A stretch of DNA of 64,000 nucleotides. Source: Nereocystis luetkeana. Lineage: Eukaryota; Sar; Phaeophyceae; Laminariales; Laminariaceae. The notes under the pieces are model-generated. The model ran no database searches. It saw only the letters and a list, made by a program, of their open reading frames with translations, and was not told where the DNA came from. Position 1 is the stretch's first letter; the number at the start of each line of letters is the position of its first letter. The stretch spans positions 4,688,438-4,752,437 of the forward strand of contig JARUPZ010000021.1 in NCBI GenBank assembly GCA_031213475.1. Reading direction: 5' to 3'. Shown piece by piece: positions 35,292 through 45,601 of this stretch. Position numbers and translations under genes: made by a program.

Positions 35292-35710
35292 CTGTGTGCC
35301 ATACACGCAACCGCGCACGCACGCACGCACGCACGCGCGCATTTCGAACGTTTTTTGTTCAACAAATAGTATTACTAAAAGTTGGTCGAAGCTTTCTAAA
35401 AAGAATGATGATTTGGTCGAAGCGGGCTTGCGCAGAACGCCTACCCACATGACGTATGCCCCGGCAAGGGTAGCCTTAAGGGGGTAGCACCTTCTTTATG
35501 TGAGACTTTTTTCACTTGAGGAGCTCTACGATATCAGTAAGTCACCGAAAAACTACCTCTTGAGGGGAAAAAGTACAATAGTCCCATAGCGGCTACGTGC
35601 GCAGGGTTTAGTACTAAGAATACTGAAAAGCACCCATACACACAATCGGGTTTCCGACGATAAGGCATGCATGCCTTATTGGGTAGCAACTCCTCGGTTG
35701 AGGAGTGTAT

Positions 35711-35919
35711 CAACCTTTTCAGGGCTGCAGTCCCGTTTTGGGGACAGACCACTCAAATTTCAAGTATTACGGGGGACCATAGTAAATAGGTCCAAATGTT
35801 GTCACTAAAAATGGGTAAGTATATAGTTTTTTGTTTGTACCGTAGGTCCTATTTACTATGGTCCCCCGTAATAGTTTGTCCTCCGAAACGGGACTGACTG
35901 CAGTCCCTAAAAAGGTTAC
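35711..35919. mobile_element. MITE family A, copy 5, interrupted by a family B MITE
   Basis: The left arm is AACCTTTTCAGGGCTGCAG and the right arm ACTGCAGTCCCTAAAAAGG. The centre is broken at CAAG/TTTGTCC by a complete family B element at 35767-35871. Confidence 0.85.
35767..35871. mobile_element. MITE family B, copy 5, nested in family A
   Basis: The termini TTACGGGGGACCATAG and CTATGGTCCCCCGTAA are perfectly inverted and flanked by TA on each side (35765-35766 and 35872-35873), a duplicated TA target. This copy defines the exact ends of family B. Confidence 0.9.
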
Positions 35920-36247
35920 AAGGGAGCAGTCCTATAAAAGAGCCACCCCTATACCGTACGTGGCCCGCGCCATTTGTACCAATAAAACGGTGTTCGTGAG
36001 TGAGAAACGGTATACCCTACGACTGTTATCCCTCTTTGGGGTTACGTACAGAGGGGCCAAAAAATGGAGTCGGAAAGAAGGTGGACGGTTTTGTAGCGTT
36101 GTCCACACGAAGCAGTAGCTGTACGACATGCATCTCGTTCAGCAAGAGGTTAGCTATGCGATTTCGATAAGCTTGTTGGGAGATTGCGCACTCTATAAAA
36201 AGCGGGACACCACTAGGAGAATTTACGTATCAATGGAATACTCGAAG

Positions 36248-36545
36248 GCAGCCGGCGTCCCCCCTGCGGCTCGGTAGGTTATCCTCGTCCCATCTGAAAA
36301 CACATTTTCGTGGGTTCAACTCTCACCAAATACTCAACCACGTGGGGACTTCTTCTTGCATAAAAATCGAGCAGCGAAAAGCGCGAACGTGAGTCATTAA
36401 TAGCAACATTCGATAAAAACCGACGAGTAGTGAGAATGCTGAACCCTATGTGCGATAAAACTGAAGACACGTGTACCGGGGGAGGAGAAGGGGCAACACC
36501 TACCTGTGACCACGGCGTGTTGTCCAGAAGCTGGAAAGTAAAACC
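36248..36545 (+). mobile_element. SINE family 2 (tRNA-derived), diverged copy
   Basis: Aligned by eye with 37917-38254: CAGCCGGCGTCCCC, a GTGGGTTCAACTCTCAC T-arm/B box, a body with AAAGCGCGA, ACGAGTAGTG and GTACCGGGGG, then CTGTGACCACGGCGTG. The poly-A tail is lost. Confidence 0.65.
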
Positions 36546-36929
36546 TCTTCTGCCTTCCGACTATATATCGTAGATATATGCTGTTCCCATATAAATCGAG
36601 TACCCCTCCGTAAATTAGCAGTATCTCTCATACCAGGTACGCCTCTCTGCCAGCCGTTTCCCAATTTCCGTTCCCCACATCATTTCATTTTAGCTACCAG
36701 TATAGTATATATCCTATTCCTCATCAACGTTCCATCCCCAGGTCATTCGCCGCATTCCTCCGGCTTCTTCCTCCCTTCCCCTAGCGGCGTGGTTATTGAG
36801 CCGGGAAGTAGAAGAGACGATACTGCAAAAAAGCCAAATAAGGTGCGTACCAGGCACACCTCGTTCGTCATGCTCTATCTATTTGTTAAAAGTACGCCAT
36901 AACTACCGAGCAAGCGAACACTAGGTTGC

Positions 36930-37190
36930 ACACCTCGGTTAGATAATCGATTCCCGCTACATGATCTAGATCAGGGCAGGAAGATTCCTGATCTGCAGGA
37001 TCTATCGCATGCTTTTGAGCGGGAGCCGTACAGTTTGCCCGATCTAGGACGACGTGTCTCCTGGGTTGGATCTATAACTAAACAGATCCTGCACGAAACA
37101 CCTCATAACGGCATGATAAATTACAAATGATCTACCTGTAGATGGTCTACAGTAGAAGCAGATCGTAATCTGTCTAACCTGTGCCATCAA
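36930..37190. mobile_element. GATCTAGATC-rich repeat (family D), best copy
   Basis: The ends GCACACCTCGGTTAGAT and ATCTGTCTAACCTGTGC are inverted repeats. The interior has ATGATCTAGATCA, CCTGATCTGCAGGATC and GGGTTGGATCTATA. This copy gives the clearest borders for the family: a DNA-transposon-like non-autonomous element of about 260 bp. Confidence 0.65.
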
Positions 37191-37419
37191 TAGGTCATGC
37201 TTTTGTGAGGCATACACCTTGAAACACTGAGCCAAGAAGCAGATTCTACACTTGTGGTATCGTTCGAGAGCTAAGTTTGCATACGTTCAACAGCAGTGGC
37301 TACATGGTGTTCCCAGCGGTCACAACCGAGCAAGCGGACAGCTACGTACTGACTGCCGGCTCGGTGGTTACAATGGTGTTCGTGTCTCTAAACATTGTTT
37401 TTCATCGTGTAGTACGCAC

Positions 37420-39361
37420 TTGGCCCTAAGCCGGCGACCAAGATCGCGATGTCCTTCGCTCTCACAAAATCCTGAGCCCCCTTCCGTCGAGGAGGTGGCG
37501 GACAGTGCAGGATAACCTGCGCCGAAAAAGGCGCCGATGCTGGGTCAGTCACTACCCTCTCTTTTCGGGCTTGAGAGGGAAGAAAAACATACCAGATATA
37601 CAACTCTGGACGGAGATTTAAGAACCGCTTGGTCTCCACATTAATATATCACCGCTTCTTACGTTTTCGTCCAGATTGTTGAAACTTCAGTGACTTATCT
37701 GGTACCTGGTACGTATTTACGTACGCACCAGTATTTATAGTTGATTTGAGACCTTACGAATTATTTTATTTTGTTTTATTTCTAGTACAGCAGTAAGTAC
37801 CAGTAGTATTGTGTGTACCTTTTCTTTTTCGAGTGTAATTATATGCCAGGAATAAATACGTTACGTACGTACTACCTTTTTTGTTTATTTAGTTTTCTTC
37901 TTGTTTTTCTTCATTTCAGCCGGCGTCCCCGGTGGCTTGGTAGGTGGTCCGCGTGCCTATCAAAATCCATTTCGTGGGTTCAAGTCTCACCGAGTGCATC
38001 CTCGTGGCTTTTTCTTGCAAAAAATAAATTGATTAGAGGAAAGCGCGAGAGCGTGAGGTAGCTACATTCGATGAAAAACGACGAGCAGTGGGAATGAATG
38101 CTGAAAGCGCGACAAAAACTGAAATTCGTACCGGGGGGGAGAAGGGATGTCACCTGTGACCACGGCTTGTCCAGAAGCTCGTTGAGGGTAAAACCTCCCA
38201 CGAGTAAACGCTGGCAAAAGTAAAAGTGCTATTGAAAAAAAAAAAAAAAAAAAACTACCTGGCTTGCTATTAATAGTGAGGGTATGTTGTGCCTGTCGTG
38301 TCGGACACGACCTTGCGTTGCTTACTCTTCTGACTGTTTTGCATTGTAGTATTTCTGATAATCAGATGTGTCATGGTTTTTTGGCCGCAGAGCTTGTGCC
38401 CCTCTAGGATGAAGAATCGGCACACTATTTTAGGTGTGCTGGGTGTCGACGAGCAGAAAGAACGGCGGGGTGATGTTTATCACCATGGATTTGTTCCTGA
38501 TACCTATATCATACTCGTACGAGTATTGGATGCGAGAACATCATCATTGTCCTCATCAAGACCGCATTTCTCGAGTTGTTTATTACCACCATGGATTTGT
38601 TCCTGATACCTATATCATACTCGCACGAGTATTGGATGCGAGAACATCATCATTGTCCTCATCAAGACCGCATTTATTTCTCGAGTTTTCTTTTTTAGGA
38701 CATAGGACTGCACTCAGGTTATGGAGACAAAACCCTTGGAATCAGAGTCAGATTCAGGTTTAGGTACATATTTGCAGTACCTACTGCAGTAGAAGACAGC
38801 AGGACGTCCTAAACGGGCCAATTATACCCGGTGATGTATGTACGGACGCTCAAGTTATGAGTAACTTTACATAAAGTAGAATATTTATGGTACACACTTT
38901 TGCCTACTACTACCAGGTACGAGGTACGTACATATCTATAACAGTACGTATCACTGCACCTGTTTGGGCGAGCGGAGACGCCTGACGGGAGTCCCGACAA
39001 CGCTTTCAATGGAGCTGAGTGACCCCATCTGGTCGATGCTGCTGTCAAAGGAAGCCCCCCCGCTGCCATCACCATCGCGATGATGATGATGCTGATGACG
39101 ATGCTGCTGCTGATGATGACGATGCTGCTGGCAATAATACTGGTGGTGTCCTCGAGAAGGACGGCAGCGGCAGAAAGTTTTGTCCTGATCATGGCGGCTG
39201 GTCCATGGTCTAATCGCAGCAGCCGCAGCAGCGGTAGCAGTAGTAGCAGTAGTGGTAGCGGTGTTAGCAGCAGCAGCGGTAGCAGTAGCAGTAGCAGTAG
39301 CTATCTTCTCGTCCCCTTGCGGGCGCGGTGGGCGACGAAGAATGGTGACACTGTCTAACAT
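37420..39361 (-). CDS. Tentative two-exon fragment, unknown protein
   Basis: Exon 39361-38960 is 134 codons. It begins ATG right after an AG (MLDSVTILRRPPRP), runs through A/T- and H/Q-rich stretches, and ends SLSSIESVVGTPVRRLRSP before donor CAG/GTGCAG. The next exon, 37516-37420, begins after a pyrimidine-rich region ending GGCGCAG and reads VILHCPPPPRRKGAQDFVRA then KDIAILVAGLGP; the phase (0) is compatible. No family was recognised. The SPxK-like, Ser/Arg-rich end of exon 1 suggests a disordered, possibly phosphorylated region; that is inference. The ATG could be internal if the AG is an acceptor. Confidence 0.35.
37917..38254 (+). mobile_element. SINE family 2 (tRNA-derived), copy with poly-A tail
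   Basis: The head contains GTGGGTTCAAGTCTCAC, a good T-arm (5-bp stem, 7-base loop TTCAAGT) and near-consensus B box. A body of about 230 bp follows, ending in a run of about 20 A at 38235-38254. The head matches a tRNA-derived SINE; the A box is degenerate. Confidence 0.75.
38477..38690. repeat. Direct repeat, about 109 bp x 2
   Basis: Two nearly identical units contain CCATGGATTTGTTCCTG, CCTATATCATACTCG and GAGAACATCATCATTG. They differ at a few positions, including CGTACGAG versus CGCACGAG. A recent local duplication. Confidence 0.9.
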
Positions 39362-41862
39362 CTATCGCGCTGTGAGCACAAATTGCTTTCACTAGTCTCG
39401 GTGCTGACGTACTGTTGCGGTACTCTCAGGCACCCCGGCGGAGGCCCGCACTCTCTTGGGGCGACTCGCACAATCGTGCAGTAATCGCTATCGGCCGGAA
39501 CGCGAACAATTCTTCACGAGACGGAAAAAGATCGAGAGACAAAACCCACAAGCCCACCCAGCGAACTCAATCAGTACATGAACACCCCACTCCTCCTGCG
39601 TTCGAAAATATATTCAGGGGGACACGACCACTATGTAGCCCAGCCCTCAAAGCACCGCGCCAGTGGGCATAAGGCTGGAGGTGCAAGAGGCAGGTAAGGC
39701 GGCACGGGACCAACTGCTGTGAGGTTCCTTCCTATATCCCAACCAAGACCGCCATGGACCGCCGTTCGGACCCCGGTGGTATAATGGCGATGATATGCAA
39801 GACGGTTTTGTTAGACGCGTCAAGGCATATTTTGTCCTTAACATGCGATCTTTAGTGCAAGGGAGCGGTCAGTCAAGAGGTCAAACCGCGATCTCTAACG
39901 TTTTTGTTACCACTCGCCGCTACGACCTACGAACAATAATTACGCCGCATGTTCAACCTCGCCGTATTTTGAGGGATCCGACTATCGGACTCTTCCGACT
40001 CCCGACTCTCGCCAGCACCGAGAAGGGCCATGGGGTGTGAGTGTAGCAAAGGATGGTATCCTGTGGTATATAGGGTGTTAAGGAACGGTTGCTGCGGTTT
40101 CGAGCTCATAGCAAATTGCGCGGCACATTGATTGTTCGATTTTTTTAGGCAAGGTACGATTACGCCGCATAATTTTACCTACAACCAATAGTTGCTTGGA
40201 TATGGTGCAGCCCCGCCCCGCGCCCCGCTCCACTACTAACAAAGCCGGGGTGAGTGGCAAGGAGAGCCTCTCTCAGACTCCGTGGAATACTGACACTGCA
40301 GGATAGGGTAGACTCTGCGCATACTACAGCAGTCCCTGTCAGCGAACCTGGCATTTTTTGGTTGTGGAAAAACTAAAAAAGTACGTCAGCTGTGAGTTCA
40401 ACCGATCGGCAGATCGATCGATACTCAACTTTGCAAGCTAAGCTGCGTGAACCGTTCGCGCGTTTTCCATTACCAGGTACCAGGTATGTCCCTAGCGATT
40501 GACTACTGTATTGTACTGGCCGGTGACTCCCCTGGATGCTACCAGGGTCGACGAGACGATAATACTTACAGCAAGCTCGACTTCCAATTGATGTCGGCCA
40601 GTACCATTTCGTACACTGAAACAGCAGATCGACACGCGAAGGTCGGGGTGCACAAGACAATCGAAAGTTGGTTTACAACAGTTTAAACGTGACAGGCACA
40701 CCCAACACACTGAAAAATGTTTGAAATACTCCCTGTAAATGTTGCAGCAGATCTTGACGTACCAGTACATGAGTACGTACGTGTTTGTTGGTGAGTCTCA
40801 CTATTATATCTTGGCCTTTTCTGCTCTTGATATATGAAAAACACAGTATGCATGCACACACACCTGTAAGGTTGCAGAGGGTGGCCCAACGACGCAGGAG
40901 GTGATGCTCGTGATTTCCGTAGACAGGCTAGCGAGTGGCGCATTTTGACCCTACAGCTCTTTGTTCCACCTCAGACGTCCTACCAGGCAATACAATCACT
41001 AGAGCTGCTCGCCCTGCACAGGGAAAAACGTGCTTCTCGATGAAACCAACTTTTAATGACCCGCGGTTATTTCTAGTACTACTAGGTGTCCAACCACGTG
41101 TGAACATCTTTTGTTCTTGAACAGAGCGTAGACGACGGACGGGATGATGGGTTCCACCGCCACATCCTCCCCGTAGTGCTCTTGATTGGTCACATCCCTC
41201 CGGTACTATGGGGTGTAGTATGGGGACACCCTCCGAAGGCTTTATTTGTATTGCTTTCAGTGGTTAGGAAAAAAAAGTGGAACGCTGATTGGCCTGTACT
41301 ATGGGGCTCCAGATAAAAGACCATGGGCGTGCCGCTGGATGGAATAAACACCCTACTATGGAATATGGGATATATTGGTGGTATGGTATATGGGGAAAGC
41401 ACCGTATGTGGTATGGTATGTGTTGGCGGTATATGGTACGGGAAAAATACGGCATGATGTGGTATGGTACGTTGGCGGTATGGTACGATGGTGCGGTGTC
41501 GTGGATATATTATATGGCTAAATTTGCTTGGTGGTATGGTATGTTTCAGTATATAAGGTCCGTAAGGGTCGAATACGTGGTACGAATATCATCTTTAACG
41601 ACCTTATATATATAGACCATTGGGAAGTGTTCGAAAATATAAGCGATGCGGGCAGACAGGCAGACAGGCAGATTATTTGCATTTACCGAAGCTGAGACTC
41701 AAACTGAGATTTTTTACGAACATTTTTTGGTCCCATTCACTATGGTCCCCCGTAATTTAGTTTTAAATGTATACTTAGTACACCAACGTTGGCCGTAGCA
41801 TGCAATGTTTACCGGTTGACACTGAATCAACTGCTGGGGACGCCTAGCAATAGTAAGTAGTA
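39362..41862. other. Intergenic sequence, no gene recognised
   Basis: Only short ORFs. Contains a TGGTATGG-rich low-complexity stretch (about 41340-41500), a lone right arm of family B (41720-41758) and scattered TACCAGGTA words. No exon with recognisable similarity. Confidence 0.4.
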
Positions 41863-42010
41863 GCGTGGGTAGAGGCGCAATTCAATGCAAGTCGACCAGG
41901 AGCAAGAAAGGGCCGAGAGGTCTTACCACGCTCAAAATGAAAGACCCGAACCGTTCGTAGCGGGGAGGAGGAAAAAGAGCTTGCTTTGTGACCTCGCATC
42001 TGAGGTAGGC
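41863..42010 (+). mobile_element. SINE family 1, old internal fragment
   Basis: GCGTGGGTAGAGGCGCAATTC, GCAAGTCGACCAGG, GTAGCGGGGAGGAGG and TGTGACCTCGCATCTGAGG follow in the same order as the body of the 58106-58444 SINE, with many substitutions. Head and tail are missing. Confidence 0.6.
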
Positions 42011-43079
42011 TTTCTCAACGCTACTGTAGGTCCTGCTGCGTTTTAGAGCTGAACTGTAAGCATACTTCAGTATAACCTCGGAAAATACTACCTGGCCTGG
42101 TATTGTACAGTACCAGGTAGGTGCAACCTTATTGTAGTGTGCATCAGATTCTCACGCGGAGCATACGGCTGGCTCCCAATCGGCAACATGAGCTATTTTT
42201 TTATTTTTTTTATTTTTTATTTGCCTTCTGACATGAGCTATTAATAGATTATACAGATCAGGACTCTTTACAACTTGCTGAATCGACGATCGATCTTGTT
42301 CGACGTATGAATGTATGTATGCACTCCTTCCTCGAACAAAAAAACAGCCTGTTGGTCAAGTCAGTAGCACATATATTTTTATTTCTTACTGGGTGTCCTG
42401 TACGAAATTCGGTGTAAAAAATGCACGGGGGGACGATACAACACGTACAGCAGAAAATAAAAAGATGCTCAGATGTACAGGTGAAATCATACCAAGAGAG
42501 CGTACACCAAGCAACCAGTATACGGAGCGAACACACTCCGCTATGATGTAAATCGTACCAAGAGTATAAGCGCCAAGAAGAGCTGACTATAGAGGGGGGG
42601 GGGTACCCATTGTTCTTCAGGCTTCTCGCAGAAGAATCTCTATGATACCTCTCTCTACCAAAATCCGATTGTGAGAAAACGAAAAATAATCGTACGCACC
42701 ACCCGATGGCCAGTCCCAAAGGCTATATTAATAGCAAGGCGCACCACAAATACCTGGTATAATTTCGTACGAGTAATACACGTGGGATTGCAATACAAGC
42801 GGGATTGCAATACTTCGTTATGTATCACGCAGATATACACCCAATAAAAGTGACATTGCAAGCGATTGCATACTTACCATGCTCGGCAGCTCCTCAGTCG
42901 AGGAGGGACAACACGTCAGGCAGAAAATGCTGGGCCCCAAACACCGCCTCTGCCGCACTGTAGAGACATGCTATACCGCACTGTAGAGGCATGACTCCCA
43001 AGAAAACCCGGTAAACGAGAGCAACACAAACTCTCGTCTGCGCGTCGTCGACTCTTGTCCCACAAGGCTTGTACCACAA
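42011..43079. other. Intergenic sequence, no gene recognised
   Basis: T-rich patch near 42195-42220 and a G run near 42593-42602. Short ORFs lack any domain. Confidence 0.35.
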
Positions 43080-43165
43080 GCCGGGGGGTGTACTCGATAT
43101 ATAAGAGAGACGTACTCGATCTCGTGCATGGCCGTAGTCGTATTGCCATAGACGGGGGGGGGGGC
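43080..43165. repeat. Poly-G-TGTACTCGAT repeat (family E), copy 2
   Basis: GGGGGGTGTACTCGATA, GTACTCGATCTCGTGCATGG, CGTAGTCGTATTGCCATAG and a terminal G run match 12886-12970 closely. Confidence 0.7.
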
Positions 43166-44735
43166 GCTTTCACGACGCGGCGACGAGTGTTCCGACGGCC
43201 CGCGCAGCAACCCTCCGCGCTGCACCGAACAATCACTCCACGCCAACAAGTAGATGATTTATGGACGTTTTTCAAGGTCCATACGCATCCAGTTGGTGTG
43301 CGATCACTACGCACGAGTATACTGATATATCTTGCTTCAAATTGTCTTCGAGGCGTGCGCAACTAAGCGATAAGAGTTCATTCCGGTCCGTTGTATACCG
43401 GATATGGATGCCATCAAGCAAAAGGAGCCGTGTTTGAACACAGAAATAAAAGGGTGTTATCGAAACACGTCGGTCGACAAGGACTCAAACGAGGCATACC
43501 CCCCAACGACTAACACTTATCCCAAAGACTACTACCTGTCCCAACGACAATTATACTTATCCCAATGACTACACGTACCACCAACCATTGGTAAGATGGT
43601 TATACTACGGCTACACTGCTAATACTACTCGGTACCAGTCTCACCGTAAATACTGGGGACATTTAGAAGACCGCAAGAGCTCCAAATATGCCTTGTATTC
43701 ACGAGCAGACTGATGAAAGCCATTCTCCGAGCTCCCTCCACTCTAGAGAAGAATCCCATCCCAGAAACACTATTATACCCCCCCCACCCCATGTATGCCA
43801 AAACCAACTACAGCATGACGCAAACGGAAACTTATCTCAAGGAACTCGAGTCAAGCACCGCCCATAGGTCGCTGAAGATGTTCGAACAAAACAACGATAC
43901 ATTTTACATGTTATGTATGCACAAGAACAAAGAACGCGCTAGTCCCCCCGCGCACCACCACCACCATTAAACACCGCCACCACCTCTATGCGAACTCCCC
44001 CCGCTCGACCAGACGCGCGTCTGCCGGGCTTTCGCTCGTCCCATTCACCTACCCGCACCACCACCGCGCTTTCGCTCGTCCCCGTGCGTGACCTAAACGC
44101 CCCCCTATTTTGGGGGAAATCGGCTACGACATATATCCCAGGGAAATAATGTGTATGTAACCTTGCGTGTTATGCGGGGTGGGTATACAAACTACAGCCC
44201 AACCCACGCCATAAAAAATGACAAAACACACCAAGGAAAAAAACAAACAAATGCCTTCTTGAGGAGGATAACATGGCAAGCTTCGAACACCTGCATACCG
44301 TACCGTACTGTACCGGTGGCGTCCGTTAGGGCTCACGATTCCTGCTCCGAATTAAAAAAACAAATCACGAAAACCAGAAAAAAAAAGCAAAAAAAAAACT
44401 TGGACATACACACCACCCGTCCGTCGCCGCGCTCTCCTCGCTTATTTCGCTACTTTGCTTGGGCTACGTTGCGCTGCGCACCCAACTGTTCTGCCCTGTG
44501 CCGTCTCGATGGCCGACCTCAATCGATCGATCAACGATGGCAGGGAATGGTCTGCCAGTTGGCTGATCGGTCTGGCAGGAAGCTTATCTGCCGCTGGTCT
44601 CAGCCGGTAGATACCCCCCCCCCCCGGTGCGAGCCTCGCGGCAGAGCGGAGCACGATTCGATCATCTATAGCCCGCGAGCGTCACACCATACCGATGAGT
44701 TTTGAGCCGCTCGCGTTGCTGCTGGGTCCTGCTAG
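43166..44735. other. Intergenic sequence, no gene recognised
   Basis: Contains short C runs (about 43778 and 44616-44627) and imperfect CCCAACGACTA-type words near 43500-43570. ORFs here, up to 184 codons near 44151, show no domain and low-complexity composition. Confidence 0.35.
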
Positions 44736-44737
44736 GC

Positions 44738-44995
44738 AGGTAGAGCACTGCCGACCCTGCACGTGCGCAGCCCTTGCGAGCGGCAACCCCCACCCTCCAC
44801 CCCGCCACAAAAAACGCCTGATCAATTCGCCACCTGCTCATAGAGACCGTTGGCGAACTACTGTTGACGAAGCAGAGCAGGGCCGACTACGAACGCTAGA
44901 TGGTGCTAGCGAGCGGCAACCTCTCCCCCACCCCGCGACAAAAAGGCCTCATCAATTCGCCACCATGCCCAAGAGATCGCTGACGAACGCCCGCT
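44738..44995. repeat. Direct repeat, about 140 bp x 2, overlapping an exon end
   Basis: GCGAGCGGCAACC, CACCCCGC.ACAAAAA, CCTGATCAATTCGCCACC (or its CCTCATC variant) and GAGATCGCTGACGAAC recur in two adjacent units. The right unit contains the end and stop codon of the tentative minus-strand exon 44952-45065; the left unit is a copy in what would be its 3' flank. Confidence 0.7.
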
Positions 44996-45065
44996 CGAAA
45001 GGAAGCATGGGCAGCACCTCTTCCCGCTGCATGCTAAGCATAAGCTTCGACATGAAAACGCGACC
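44952..45065 (-). CDS. Tentative terminal exon, unknown protein
   Basis: A strong acceptor (pyrimidine-rich, ending TTTTTGCAG) leads into 37 codons and TGA: GRVFMSKLMLSMQREEV, then PMLPFERAFVSDLL. The composition looks like a helical globular segment. An upstream exon ending near 45150 was considered (minus-strand KFFATLGCVKLI before a GTAATC donor) but its phase does not match. Family unknown. Confidence 0.35.
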   Translation of the reverse strand, partial: GRVFMSKLMLSMQREEVLPMLPFERAFVSDLLGMVAN

Positions 45066-45601
45066 CTGCAAAAACACAAACCAGGGGAAATCAAACAACA
45101 GCACGGAACACCGCGCACAAAAAAAGGTGACGGAAGGGAGAGGATTACCAATGAGTTTGACGCAGCCAAGCGTTGCAAAGAACTTTAGCCCTTCCGCAAA
45201 CCACAGAACCGCTCAGTCCCGAAAGAAGGAACCACTCAGCCTCGATATATGAGGACAGTATGTGCATTAATATTCAATCAAAATGGTGTTTAAATTTCTG
45301 AACATACTTTAGGCGGCGCCCAAGAAACTACAGATGTACGGGGGACCCTTTCGAGTTATTGCCTGCTTCGCGACGGGACCACGCCGTCCATCAACGCACA
45401 CAAGTTGGGACGGCAGTTGCCAACACCCTGTCGCTACGCCGAGTTCTTACTGCGTAACGAAAGCTAAACTCTTTTTCGTTTGTTTCATGACGTAATAGTC
45501 TACATTTTTGTCTGCAGTCATCATGAAAAACGCTTGCGACTATTAATAGAGTATGTACCAAGACCGTGCAATCGACCCCCCCCCACCCCCGTCCAGTCAA
45601 G

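Noticed and set aside
44151..44705. 184-codon plus-strand ORF
   Set aside because: Composition shifts along its length, no domain, no splice or start context; likely chance.
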